NCBI GenBank assembly: GCA_026004795.1
Contig: BPJV01000001.1
Location: forward strand, 186,001 to 250,000
DNA from: Pirellulaceae bacterium
GTDB taxonomy: Bacteria > Planctomycetota > Planctomycetia > Pirellulales > Pirellulaceae
Reading direction: 5' to 3'
Length of the DNA stretch: 64,000 bases
Shown: positions 44,659-54,739 of the stretch, in pieces
Layout: the number at the start of each line of letters is the position of its first letter
Numbering within the stretch: position 1 is the first letter of the stretch
Position numbers and translations under genes: made by a program
Notes under the pieces: model-generated
Databases searched by the model: none
The model's input: only the letters and a program-made list of their open reading frames with translations
Told to the model about the DNA's origin: nothing

Positions 44659-47365
44659 ATGAGACGCGCCATCACCCAATGCTACCTTCTAGCGGCGATT
44701 TTTCTCTGTGGACCGTTGGCAAGCAGCCGGGGGGAGAGTCTTGAGCTCGAGAAGGGAGATCATGTCTGCCTGGTGGGAAACGAATTGGGCGAACGGATGC
44801 AGCATCACAATTTCTGGGAAACGCTTTTGCATGCGGAGCATCCGGACAAGGAACTGGTGGTCCGTAATCTGTGCTTTCCCGGCGACGAACCATTCACCCG
44901 TATTCGCTCGAAGAATTTCGGTTCGCCCGACGATCATTTGCGTCACTCGGGGGCAACCGTGGTGCTGTATTTTTTCGGCTTCAACGAATCGTTTCACGGT
45001 CCCGAGGGTGTCGGCAAATTCGAATCCGACATGGAGCGACTGGTCCGCGAAACCCAAGCGAAGGACTACAGTGGCAAAGGAACTCCGCGCGTGGTGTTGA
45101 TTTCGCCCATCGCTTTCGAAGCTACCGGAGACCCCAACCTGCCCGACGGGGCGGAGCAGAATGCGAACCTGGAGCGCTACACGGCAGCGTTGGAGAACGT
45201 GGCAGGCAAGACTGGCGCCATCTTCGTCGACCTATTCACTCCCACCAAGGAATTGTTCGCTACGAGCGACGAGCGTTATACGCTGGATGGGGCTCACCTG
45301 AACGAGAGCGGTTATCGTATGCTTGCGCCCGTGTTGATGCGGGGGCTATTCGGCAAGTGCGAGCATTCGGTCGACGACCCCGGATTGACGCGTCTGAAGC
45401 AAGAGATCGACGACAAGAATTTTCATTGGTGGCATCGGTATCGAGCCGTCAATGGCTACTCCATCTACGGTGACCGCGGTTTGGCCGGCAGCGACGGCAC
45501 GTACAACAACCGCGATGTGATGGAGCGCGAGCGAGCCATCTTGGATCAGATGACGGCCAATCGCGACCGGCGCATCTGGGCTTTGGCTCGAGGGGACAGC
45601 ATTCCCGACAAAGTCGATGACAGCAATACGTTACCCTTCATCGAACCACGGACAAACGTGGGGGGGGCCCGATGACAAGAACGCCAAGGCCGGAAAGCTG
45701 GGTTCGCTGGCGTACAAGAACGCGGCGGAGCAGCAGAAGCTGTTCAAGTTGCCACCTGGCTATGAGATCCAGCTCGTGGCCTCGGAAGAACAGTTTCCCG
45801 AGTTGGCCAATCCGGTGGCCATCGATTTTGACAACCAGGGGCGACTATGGATCTCCACGATGCCCTCCTATCCGCATTGGAAACCGAAAACGGTCCTCGA
45901 TGACAAGCTGCTCATCTTGGAGGATTACGACCGTGACGGTCGTGCTGACGAGTGCAAAGTTTTCGCCGGCGGACTGTATTGTCCAACGGGGTTCGAAATT
46001 GGTCACGGCGGTGTGTTCGTCGCCCAGCAGCCGGACATTCTGTTCCTGCAAGACACCGATGGGGATGACCAAGCCGACGTTCGCATCCGCCGCAAGGTAG
46101 GATTTGACTCCGCCGATACCCATCACGGTATCGCGGCATTCACTTGGGGCCCAGGGGGGAACCTGTACTTCAACGAGGGGACGTTCAAATTCTCGCAAGT
46201 AGAAAGTCCTTACGGATTGACGCGGATGCATGAGGCGGGGGTTTGGGTTTACAATCCGCGCACCGAACGAATTGGCGCTTACAGCAACTTTGCCTATGCC
46301 AATCCGTGGGGGCACGTCTTCGACCGCTGGGGGCAGGACTTTATCGCCGATGCCTCGCCTGGATTCACCTACTGGGCGGCCCCCATCTCCGGACGAATCG
46401 ATTATCCGCTCAAGCATCCCGGCGGTTCGCAACACCGTCGCATTGCCCAGCAGACTGGGGGCGATCCTCAATACCAGTTCCCGACGCTCTATCCGAAGCG
46501 CACCCGCCCTTCGGCCGGATGCGAGATTCTCTCCAGCCGTCACTTTCCGCCCGAAGTCCAAGGCAATTTATTGTTAACTAATGTCATCGGCGACCGTGCT
46601 GTCCTCAGCCATGCGATCCGTGAGTCGGGTTCTGGTTTCGTCGGCGAGGAAACCGACCCGATCGTCTATTGCGACGATGGCAATTTCCGTCCCGTCGATG
46701 TGCAGATCGGTCCGGATGGCGCCTTGTACATCGTCGACTGGCACAATGCCTTGATCGGTCATTTGCAACACAATCTGCGCGATCCCAACCGAGACCATAG
46801 TCACGGCCGGATTTGGCGCGTGACCTATCCGTCGCGTCCCTTGTTGGAGCCACCACAGGTTGAAGGAGAACCGATTCCGGCGCTGCTCGAGCTATTGAAG
46901 GCTTATGAGGATCGTACGCGATACGTGGCGCGACGCGAGTTGGCCGAGCGTCCTACCAAAGAGGTACTAGCCGCCACGGAGAAGTGGCTCCACGACTTGG
47001 ATCCTCAGGACGAAGAATACCTGCACCACGTGCTGGAAGGTCTTTGGTTATACCAGACGCACAATGTCGTAAACGAGGATCTGCTCAAAAGGTTGTTGAC
47101 GTGCGACGACCATCGAGCGCGGGCGGCAGCCGTCCGAGTGCTATCGTTTTGGTTGGACCGTGTGGAGCAGCCGATGGAGCTGCTTCGTGCTCGAATCCAT
47201 GATCCGCATCCGCGCGTGCGATTGGAAGCCGTTCGCGCCCTGAGCTTTCTCCGCGGAGAGGAGCCGATGGAACTCGCCTTGGAAGTGCTAGAGCACGATA
47301 TCGATGATTACTTGCAATACACGTTGGACGAAACCTTGCGCCAATTGGAAACAACCTTGAATTGA
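44659..47365 (+). CDS. SGNH hydrolase - PVC-type dehydrogenase fusion (frameshifted)
   Basis: Planctomycete PVC-type membrane-bound dehydrogenase domain protein. A signal peptide (YLLAAIFLCGPLAS) leads an SGNH/GDSL-type domain: ELGERMQHHNFWETLL, VVLYFFGFNESFHGPEG and the catalytic-type DGAHLNESGYRML. After PFIEPRTNVGG the frame ends because of a G8 run (45660-45667); with seven G it continues as PDDKNAKAG into the six-bladed quinoprotein-glucose-dehydrogenase-like propeller: KLPPGYEIQLVASEEQFPEL, ANPVAIDFDNQGRLWIST, DTHHGIAAFTWGPGG, GALYIVDWHNALIGH and RIWRVTYP. HEAT-like repeats close the protein. No CxxCH is present; a separate downstream gene supplies cytochrome c. If joined, 901 residues. 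The following gene lies 20 nt away. Confidence 0.85.
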
Positions 47366-47388
47366 CTTCAGTGATTGTCAGGAAAATG

Positions 47389-49329
47389 ATGACTAAGGGT
47401 TGCCTGTTCACCGCGGCATTGGCCACGCTCGTTATGCTCGGCTTCCTCCACCCCTCGTCGGCGATGGCCCAGCACGCACACCATCATGGAGGCTCGGAAG
47501 CGGAATCAGCTCCCAAGCCGAAACCGCCACGCGTGTTCTTGGACAAGAGCCCGAAAGTCGTCGAGTATCAGCTCCGGCGACTGTCCAATGACCAGTTGCT
47601 GCTCATCGAGACAAGTGCGGACGATCCGAAATTCGATCCGGTACTAATGGCCATTTTAACACGGGAAGGGATGGCCAAGTCGCACCGTCAAGAGGCGTTG
47701 GCGGCACTTCAACAGCTGAGAAAAGCAGGCCCAATTCCCATTCTGCAAGAAGCCTTGGAAAGAATCGAAGGCGATGATACGGGCAGCCAGCAGACGCGCC
47801 GCGCTATCGCGCACATGCTCCTGGCCCAGCCCACGGCGGCGCTACGCGACGCGAAAGAACGTTTGCTGGCGATGGCCGCTAGTGATTCGATCGACGTGGG
47901 ACGCACTGGTTATGCTGGTCTGATCGTCTCCGGACATGTGGAGGCGGCCTGGAACCACGCTCAGGAGAACGGCGAGGTAGATCGGTTGCTCGATTCCTTT
48001 GCGCTAATCGACGCGCGTGATTCGCTGGTCCCGTTGTTGCCACAGGTAATCGAACTGGTTGGTAGCGGTGATGCCACGATGCGCGCCGCAGCCCTGCGAG
48101 CACTGCAGTATATTCCCGGGGAGCACGAGCAGCGATTCCGTATTGCTGCCAAGGCGGTGGCCGATCCGCAGACGCGCGACGCCGCCGTGGCCACACTATT
48201 GTCGACACCACCTTCGGCGCGCGATCCAAGGATTACCCGGCAAGTGGTCGATGGGCTGGTTAGGTATGCCGAGGAGACGCCAGCCGAGCAACGAACAGAG
48301 GAAGAATTCCTTGACGCCATGCAGTTGGTGGATCAGCTGTTGGTGGCCCTACCGGCCGATGTGGCAAAGTCGTATCGAGAGCGATTGCGCAAGACGACCG
48401 TACGGGTAATTCGGATTCGCACGGTCGAGGAGGAGATGCGATACGACACTCCGTACTTCGCCGTGGAAGCCGGACGGCCGGTACAAGTGGTGTTGATCAA
48501 TGAGGACTTGATGCCTCACAACCTGGTGATCACCGTGCCGGGAGCGTTGCAAGAAGTGGCAGAGCTCGGGCTGGCGGTCGGGCCGGACCATGGAAAAGAC
48601 GGCAAGCAGTATGTGCCCGACTCAGAAAAAGTACTGTTCGCGACCCACATGGTACCGGCCCACGCAGAAGAGAAACTGACCTTCGTTGCCCCCGACAAAC
48701 CAGGGGAGTACCCGTATGTTTGTACGTTTCCTCGTCACTGGATGCGGATGTACGGAGTGATGGTGGTTGTCGAGGATCTCGACGCATGGCTTCGCAACCC
48801 CATTCCGCCCCAAGATCCGATAGGTAGCAATCGCGCGTTCGTGCAAGCATGGACGATCGACGATTTCCCCGATCTGAAAAGTAGTCTCAGGGGACGATCG
48901 ATGGAGATCGGCGAGCGGTTATTTGTCGAGGCGACCTGTGCGCAATGTCATAAGCTGGGTGACTTGGGAGTGGGCAAGGTCGGCCCTGATTTAGCGACGG
49001 TATTCGCCAAATACCAAAACGATACCCGCACCGTACTGCAAGAGATTTTGGATCCATCGCATCGTATCGACGAGAAGTATGCCGTGCACATGATTCTCGA
49101 CGTCGATGGAAAAACGCATACCGGATTGATTGTGGGAGAGGATGATCAGTCGGTGCATTTACTGGACAACCCGGAAGCAGCGACTCCGGTACGGATTCTT
49201 AAGGAAGATATTGAGCAACAGGTAAAGACCGCCAATTCGATGATGCCCAAGGGGCTGTTGGACCGCTTCAGCCGGGACGAGATCTTGGAGATTCTTGCCT
49301 TCATCCAAGCCCATCAGCGCGGAGAATGA
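47389..49329 (+). CDS. HEAT - cupredoxin - cytochrome c protein, partner of the PVC dehydrogenase
   Basis: A 646-residue exported protein; ATG 47389, with AGGA 5 nt upstream, starts a signal peptide ending SSAMAQ, then a His-rich HAHHHGG patch. Residues about 100-320 are HEAT-like. Residues about 340-470 form an azurin/plastocyanin-like domain with His in MPHNLVITVPGAL and a Cys-His-Met cluster in YVCTFPRHWMRMYG, a type-1 copper site. A cytochrome c domain follows: CAQCHKLGDLGVGKVGPDLA with axial Met likely in NSMMPKGLL; its sequence LDPSHRIDEKYAVHMILD is the planctomycete heme-binding form. It should pass electrons from the upstream dehydrogenase. Start choice is uncertain between 47386 and 47389. 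Confidence 0.88.
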   Translation: MTKGCLFTAALATLVMLGFLHPSSAMAQHAHHHGGSEAESAPKPKPPRVFLDKSPKVVEYQLRRLSNDQLLLIETSADDPKFDPVLMAILTREGMAKSHRQEALAALQQLRKAGPIPILQEALERIEGDDTGSQQTRRAIAHMLLAQPTAALRDAKERLLAMAASDSIDVGRTGYAGLIVSGHVEAAWNHAQENGEVDRLLDSFALIDARDSLVPLLPQVIELVGSGDATMRAAALRALQYIPGEHEQRFRIAAKAVADPQTRDAAVATLLSTPPSARDPRITRQVVDGLVRYAEETPAEQRTEEEFLDAMQLVDQLLVALPADVAKSYRERLRKTTVRVIRIRTVEEEMRYDTPYFAVEAGRPVQVVLINEDLMPHNLVITVPGALQEVAELGLAVGPDHGKDGKQYVPDSEKVLFATHMVPAHAEEKLTFVAPDKPGEYPYVCTFPRHWMRMYGVMVVVEDLDAWLRNPIPPQDPIGSNRAFVQAWTIDDFPDLKSSLRGRSMEIGERLFVEATCAQCHKLGDLGVGKVGPDLATVFAKYQNDTRTVLQEILDPSHRIDEKYAVHMILDVDGKTHTGLIVGEDDQSVHLLDNPEAATPVRILKEDIEQQVKTANSMMPKGLLDRFSRDEILEILAFIQAHQRGE

Positions 49330-49543
49330 GATGTCGCGGGGCGCGGTTCGGGAAAACGACTTCGCCGCTTGCAGGCCCCGCGGTCGAGGATAGGATTAGA
49401 CGACCGGGGTGGAGCACCTGCCTCGGCAGCCGAGCCGATCGGGACGAGCGATTCGACCGTAGGGTCTTGCTGCCTCGGATTCGACCAGACCGCACGATTT
49501 CCATTCCACAGCATGGTATCCCCTTTGCCACGGAGCGTCTCCC

Positions 49544-50566
49544 ATGCGGGCGATTTGTATCGAGCAGCCACGACGATTGAGCAAGGTCGATATTCCCGAC
49601 CCCACATCCCCCGGCCCCGGCCAGGCGTTGGTACGTACGCACCGCATGGGAATTTGCGGCACCGACTACAGCGGTTATCTCGGCAAAATGCCATTCTTCT
49701 CGTACCCCCGGATTCCCGGTCATGAGCTGGGGGTCGAGGTATTATCGGTTGGTGATGGCGTGACCAAGGTTCGCCCCGGCGATCGATGCAGCGTCGAACC
49801 GTACATGAACTGCGGCAAGTGCTTCGCCTGCCGGCGTGGTCGCGGGAACTGCTGCGAGCATCTCAAAGTGATTGGAGTGATGGTCGACGGCGGCTTGTGC
49901 GAACGGTTCTTGATTCGTGCTGACAAGCTCCATGCATCGGAGAGGTTGAACTACGATCAACTGGCCTTGGTCGAGACACTGGCGATTGGCTGCCATGCCT
50001 GTGATCGTGGAAACCCGCAACCGGGAGATCATGTGTTGATCATCGGTGCGGGCCCCATCGGCCTGGCCACGCTTGAGTTTGTCCGCTTGACCGGTGCCAC
50101 GATCACGGTCATGGATATGGTAGCCGAGCGGCTCGATTTTTGTCGTCGCATTTATGGGGTCCCCCATACAATACAGTTTACCGGAGATGGCTCTGAAATA
50201 GAGCAGGCACTGGAGATTACGGGAGGCGATCGCTACGTGTTGGTGGTCGACGCCACTGGCAATAACAAGTCGATGTCGGGCGCCTTGAAGTATGTAGCGC
50301 ACACCGGCTCCCTCGTGTTCGTCGGCATCACCACTCAAGAGATTTCCTTCAAACATCCGGAATTGCACAAGCCCGAGATGACCCTGATGGGGTCGCGCAA
50401 CGCGATGCCGGATGATTTTCGACGCATCATCCGTTTGATCGAAGAGGGCACCATCGATACGCGGCCATGGATCACCCATCGCACGACCTTCGATGAGCTC
50501 CTGGAGACGTTCGAGTCGTTCACTCGGCCAGAATCGGGTGTGATCAAGGCAGTGGTTGAGGTCTGA
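49544..50566 (+). CDS. Zinc-dependent alcohol/polyol dehydrogenase
   Basis: MDR-family NAD(P)-dependent dehydrogenase of 340 residues. Catalytic zinc ligands are Cys in MGICGTDYSGY, His-Glu in IPGHELGVEVLS and the later Glu in LVETLAIGCHA; the structural zinc site is CGKCFACRRGRGNCCEH. The nucleotide-binding Rossmann motif is VLIIGAGPIGLATLEFV, followed by ITVMDMVAERLDFCR. Substrate cannot be told from the sequence; L-gluconate/galactitol/inositol-type dehydrogenases are close. Location next to an IolO-like and a UxaE-like epimerase suggests oxidation of a sugar acid or polyol. ATG 49544 is preceded by weak ribosome-binding sequence. Confidence 0.85.
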   Translation: MRAICIEQPRRLSKVDIPDPTSPGPGQALVRTHRMGICGTDYSGYLGKMPFFSYPRIPGHELGVEVLSVGDGVTKVRPGDRCSVEPYMNCGKCFACRRGRGNCCEHLKVIGVMVDGGLCERFLIRADKLHASERLNYDQLALVETLAIGCHACDRGNPQPGDHVLIIGAGPIGLATLEFVRLTGATITVMDMVAERLDFCRRIYGVPHTIQFTGDGSEIEQALEITGGDRYVLVVDATGNNKSMSGALKYVAHTGSLVFVGITTQEISFKHPELHKPEMTLMGSRNAMPDDFRRIIRLIEEGTIDTRPWITHRTTFDELLETFESFTRPESGVIKAVVEV

Positions 50567-50796
50567 TCGATATCTGGTGGTTGACGCTGACGGCTGGATC
50601 GGCGAGGGGCACGCGGAGATGACTAGGGTGAGCTGTTGTCGCGGACATGGACAGAACAACGATGTGCGTGGCCGCGTGCAATGATTCTCAGCGGCGGACG
50701 TAGCGCACCAGCCGTAGTTCGACACAGAGCTCCTTCCGGTCCATCAGGAGCGGTGCACAGCAATGGACACATGTTTGCGCGGGGAGTTGTTATAAA

Positions 50797-51615
50797 ATGA
50801 TAGGCAGTGCAGTGACGGTCAGTCTGGTCGAGGAAGCCCGGGGCGGACCATTTGTCTTCTGGGACGGCCTGGCGGATGCGTGTCAGCGAGCATCGATGTT
50901 GGGATTCGATGCCATTGAGATTTTCGCTCCCTCGCCTGATGCCGTGGACCGGGAAGAGCTCGCTGGATTGCTCGAACAACACGGGCTGCAGGTGGCAGCG
51001 GTGGGAACCGGGGCGGGAATGGTCAAGCATGGCTTGAGCTTGACGGACGCGAATGAGCAACGGCGGCGGCAGGCGATCGATTTCATCGACCGCATCATCG
51101 ATTTTGGCGCCCAATTTCAAGCACCCGCGATTATCGGGTCCATGCAAGGGCGATGGGGGGGAAGCGTCTCACGTGAGACGGCGTTGAACTGGCTAGGCGA
51201 AGCCTTGGAGCTGTTAGGACAGCATGCAGCAGCACGAGGGGTGCGATTGATCTACGAACCCCTCAATCGCTATGAGACCAACTTGATCAATGACATCCCC
51301 ACGGCGGCCGATTTCGTCAGCAACTTGAGTACCGACAATGTGCGGATTCTGGCCGACTTGTTCCATATGAATATCGAGGAAGCCGATTTGGCGGAGGCCA
51401 TTCATGCCGGGGGAGAACTGATTGGCCACGTCCATTTTGTCGATTCCAATCGGCGGGCCACCGGTCTGGGCCATATGGAATACGCCCCCATCGTGGCGGC
51501 CCTCAAGGAAATCAACTACGACGGTTACCTTTCGGCCGAAGCGTTCCCCCTGCCCGATTCCATGACGGCTGCAGAGATGACCATCGATATGTTTAAGCAG
51601 TATTTTGAACGTTAG
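50797..51615 (+). CDS. Sugar-phosphate-isomerase/epimerase-fold enzyme (IolO-like)
   Basis: A 272-residue TIM-barrel epimerase. Segments match the AP endonuclease 2/xylose-isomerase-like fold: MLGFDAIEIFAPSPDAVDRE, GVRLIYEPLNRYETNLINDI, VRILADLFHMNIEEADLAEA, VHFVDSNRRATGLGHMEYAP and YLSAEAFPLPDSMTAAEMTI. Metal ligands expected at Glu (YEPLNRYE), Asp (LADLFHM), His (HVHFVDS) and Glu (SAEAF). The pattern resembles IolO of Thermotoga (5-keto-L-gluconate epimerase) more than hydroxypyruvate isomerase, but I cannot exclude the latter or a D-psicose/tagatose epimerase. It follows the dehydrogenase by 230 nt and precedes the UxaE-like gene by 125 nt. Confidence 0.8.
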   Translation: MIGSAVTVSLVEEARGGPFVFWDGLADACQRASMLGFDAIEIFAPSPDAVDREELAGLLEQHGLQVAAVGTGAGMVKHGLSLTDANEQRRRQAIDFIDRIIDFGAQFQAPAIIGSMQGRWGGSVSRETALNWLGEALELLGQHAAARGVRLIYEPLNRYETNLINDIPTAADFVSNLSTDNVRILADLFHMNIEEADLAEAIHAGGELIGHVHFVDSNRRATGLGHMEYAPIVAALKEINYDGYLSAEAFPLPDSMTAAEMTIDMFKQYFER

Positions 51616-51740
51616 GTTCTCAAAAGCAGCAGCATTTGCAATCGTGTGCCTTGGCATCGCGAGTGCACCATGGGATAGGCATGTTGCCCAGGGCAGGTCC
51701 CATCGATGAATTCTACCGCCAACGAGATCAAGGACATCCG

Positions 51741-53021
51741 ATGAGTGAATCGAGTGTAAATAAATGTGTAACCCTCGGCCTAGCGCCCAGTTTCGGATTC
51801 GGCGACCGCATCGGCTTAGCGACTCCTGGCCATGTGCGTGCCATGCAGCGGTCGGGGAGCGGGATTGCTCCGATCTTTCCGCAACAATCGATTCGCGAGA
51901 TGACACGCACGCAGCGGACCGCCGACCAGGTGATGCGGGACGCGTTGGTGGGGGCCAAGCAGGCTGGTTGGGAAGGACCGATCGGCGCCGATGCAGACCA
52001 CTTGAAAACCCCCGAAGACGTAGAAATGACTGCCCGGGCCGGCTTCACATTCTTCACCATCGATCCCTCCGATGCGGTCGATCAACATGCCGACGATTAC
52101 TCAGAATCCGAGTTGCGTGAACGCTTTACCAAGATCCGAGACCAAGCGCCGTGGTACGGAAGCTATGTGGGTAAGACCGTCGAACTCCCCACGGGCACCA
52201 TTGTTGAGCTCGATGAACAAGCATGCATGCGCGCGGCAGTAAAATATGGGGCGGCGATCCAGAAAGCCATCGCTTTGGGGGCCAAGATTGCCAGCGCATG
52301 CGCACGCCTGGGGCAGGACCATGAAATCGAACTATCGGTCGATGAGACCGAGCAACCGACGACGCTGGCGGAACACTACATCATTGCCGATCAATGCATC
52401 GATGCCGGTATGCGTCTGGTGAGCCTGGCGCCACGGTTCCTCGGAGACTTCGAAAAGGGAGTTGATTACAAAGGGAATCTCGAAGAACTGGAGAGTTCCC
52501 TGCGTGACCATGCCGCCATCGCCCAAATCCTGGGGCCGTATAAGTTGAGCCTGCATTCGGGGTCGGACAAGCTTTCGATGTATCCTGCACTTGCCCGCAC
52601 GACTCAAGGCCTGTTTCACGTCAAAACGGCAGGGACAAGTTACCTCGAAGCCCTGCGGGTAGTTGCGCGGCACGACGAGTCCTTGTTTCGCGAAATCATC
52701 CGTTTTGCGCGATCGCGATACGACACGGATAAAGCAACGTATCATGTATCGGCAACTGTATCGGGTGTGCCCGACGAGACGGATTTGAGCAAGGAAGAGT
52801 TGGAAAAGGTCTACCTGGAGTGTTGGAGCGACGTGGCGCCAGGCGTCGGCTTTACCAATCCGGGACGCCAAATACTTCACTGCACGTTCGGTTCGACGCT
52901 AACCGACACACGGCTAGGAACGGCTATCCGCAATCTATTGGATGCCTATCCTGAGACGTACGAGGAAGTGTTGGCAGACCACTTCTCCCGACACCTCGAG
53001 GCGCTCCAAGCAGGCATGTAG
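51741..53021 (+). CDS. uxaE: Tagaturonate epimerase-like protein (UxaE family)
   Basis: A 426-residue protein starting at ATG 51741, with AAGGA 8-10 nt upstream; upstream in-frame starts add unrelated sequence. Segments typical of the UxaE/TM0440 family: LAPSFGFGDRIGLATPGHVR, WEGPIGADADHLKTPEDVEM, FTFFTIDPSDAVDQHADDYS, ELSVDETEQPTTLAEHYI, VSLAPRFLGDFEKGVDYKGN and KLSLHSGSDKLSMYPALART. Known role in Thermotoga: C4 epimerisation of D-tagaturonate to D-fructuronate in hexuronate catabolism, using a metal-dependent TIM-barrel. Together with the neighbouring dehydrogenase and keto-sugar epimerase this suggests a sugar-acid pathway. The downstream kinase/aldolase genes are not in the window. Confidence 0.8.
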   Translation: MSESSVNKCVTLGLAPSFGFGDRIGLATPGHVRAMQRSGSGIAPIFPQQSIREMTRTQRTADQVMRDALVGAKQAGWEGPIGADADHLKTPEDVEMTARAGFTFFTIDPSDAVDQHADDYSESELRERFTKIRDQAPWYGSYVGKTVELPTGTIVELDEQACMRAAVKYGAAIQKAIALGAKIASACARLGQDHEIELSVDETEQPTTLAEHYIIADQCIDAGMRLVSLAPRFLGDFEKGVDYKGNLEELESSLRDHAAIAQILGPYKLSLHSGSDKLSMYPALARTTQGLFHVKTAGTSYLEALRVVARHDESLFREIIRFARSRYDTDKATYHVSATVSGVPDETDLSKEELEKVYLECWSDVAPGVGFTNPGRQILHCTFGSTLTDTRLGTAIRNLLDAYPETYEEVLADHFSRHLEALQAGM

Positions 53022-53392
53022 CATTCGCTGCCGGTTGAGAAAACTGGCCCTGATCATCACGAGTTGGCCCGTCGCTTCCGTCGTGGGAAAAGCATCCTGT
53101 GCGGAAGAAGCGTAGGCCGCAACCGGGGCTGGGAGAACACCATGGTTACCTGAGAAGGAATTGCTGGAGGTGCAGTACTGTCCTTGAGGAATTTCCGGGG
53201 ATCGGTACGGAAAACGCCCGCGCGCAGAAGCTGCCTTGAGCCTCTCGATCTAGTGCCCCCTCTTTCCACTCCATCAACCTGCCTCTACCTCTTTTTGCAG
53301 TAGATGCTGCAGTGGATAGCCAGGCATTCATCCAGTCCGGGGCATCACCCGGGAAATGCAACGACCAGTACGGGCCTTTCTCCACCAGCGTT
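53022..53392. other. Convergent intergenic region
   Basis: About 370 nt between the plus-strand uxaE-like gene and the minus-strand DUF1552 gene. Short open frames on both strands show no motif. No terminator with a clear T tract was found. Confidence 0.4.
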
Positions 53393-54739
53393 TCAGATCG
53401 ATACGGGAGCAATCAATTCGTCCAGTTGTCCCGTACTGTCTCCGAATTGCTCGATCGGCACTCCGACCTTGTGGAGGAGAGAAAGATGGAGATTGGCCAA
53501 CGGAGTGGGCTGGTCGAATGCAATGTGACGTCCGCCACGGATTTGTCCGGCGGCACCGCCAGCGACCAATATAGGTAGGTTGCGATGGTCATGGACGTTG
53601 GGGTTTCCCATCCCACTTCCATAGAGCAACAAGGCATGGTCAAGCAACGTCCCCTCCCCCTCGGGAGTCCCCTGCAAGCGTTCCAGAAAGTAGGCAAAGA
53701 GAGAGACATGGTATTCGTTGATCTTGGCTACCTTGGCGATCTTTTCAGGATCGTTTCCGTGGTGGGTGAGAGGGTGATGCGGTTCGGAAACGCCCACCTG
53801 AGGATAGGTGCGATTGCTGGTTTCCCGGGCTAATTGGAATGTAATGACACGGGTAATGTCACCTTGTAGAGCAAGCACTTGTAAATCGAACATCAGCCGG
53901 GCATGTTCCCCATAATCGGCCGGTACCCCGACGGGCCGATCCATGTCGGGCATTGGGTTTTCTGTCGCCGCCTGCTCTGCTTGCGAGATCCTACGCTCCA
54001 CTTCGCGCACCGCGTCCAGATAGTCGTTGACTCGTTGGCGATCGGCCGGCCCCAGGTCACGGTTCAATCGGCGCCATTCATCGGTGATCGCATCGAGCAA
54101 ACTGGCACGTCGCCGCAACGCCTGCAACCGTTCCTCTTTGGATCCGCCGTCACCGAAAAGCGTTTCGAACACGATCCGTGGATGGGCTTCGGCCGGCAAC
54201 GGGGTTGTTGGAGAAGCCCACGAGAGGTTGTTTTGATAGACGCAGGCGTAACCGTTGTCGCACTGCCCCACCACGGAAAGCAAATCCATGGCCAATTCCA
54301 GGGAAGGCAACGGAGTGTCTCGCCCTATTGCTTGCGCAGCAATTTGATCGACCGTCGTGCCGAGGTAATAGTCGTTGGATTCCGTACGTTTGGCTTTCGC
54401 GGCGCTGAGAAACGCGGCATTGGAAGTTGCATGTGTTCCCGGATAGGCGTTCTTCAGTTCCAAGCCGCTGAGCACGCACACTTGATGCTTGACGTTCTCT
54501 AAAGGTCGCAGAATCGGAGAAAGGGTGTCCAACGTCTCGCCATCCACTCGCCATCGGGACTGATCGCACCCCATCGGCATGTAAACAAAGCCCAGTCGTC
54601 GTAGGCGATGAGCAGCCGCCGGTGAAGCTGCGGTAGCCGTCATCGCCGGAACCATGGCATCGAGCAACGGCAGGGCCAGCGCTGCTCCGGCTCCGCGCAG
54701 CATCGTTCGCCGGGGCATGGCTTTCTTGGTGATGAACAT
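53393..54739 (-). CDS. DUF1552 domain-containing protein with Tat signal
   Basis: A 448-residue planctomycete DUF1552 protein. The twin-arginine signal is PRRTMLRGAGAALALPLLDA, followed by LRRLGFVYMPMGCDQSRW. Family segments include CVLSGLELKNAYPGTHATSN, SLELAMDLLSVVGQCDNG, VFETLFGDGGSKEERLQALR, LARETSNRTYPQVGVSEPHH and LYGSGMGNPNVHDHRNLPIL. The related DUF1501 group is sulfatase/alkaline-phosphatase-like, but the function of DUF1552 is unknown; in planctomycetes it usually pairs with a DUF1592/DUF1588 cytochrome c-type gene. No such partner is in the window, so this copy is orphaned. Start 54739 is preferred, with GGAG upstream. Confidence 0.92.
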   Translation of the reverse strand: MFITKKAMPRRTMLRGAGAALALPLLDAMVPAMTATAASPAAAHRLRRLGFVYMPMGCDQSRWRVDGETLDTLSPILRPLENVKHQVCVLSGLELKNAYPGTHATSNAAFLSAAKAKRTESNDYYLGTTVDQIAAQAIGRDTPLPSLELAMDLLSVVGQCDNGYACVYQNNLSWASPTTPLPAEAHPRIVFETLFGDGGSKEERLQALRRRASLLDAITDEWRRLNRDLGPADRQRVNDYLDAVREVERRISQAEQAATENPMPDMDRPVGVPADYGEHARLMFDLQVLALQGDITRVITFQLARETSNRTYPQVGVSEPHHPLTHHGNDPEKIAKVAKINEYHVSLFAYFLERLQGTPEGEGTLLDHALLLYGSGMGNPNVHDHRNLPILVAGGAAGQIRGGRHIAFDQPTPLANLHLSLLHKVGVPIEQFGDSTGQLDELIAPVSI

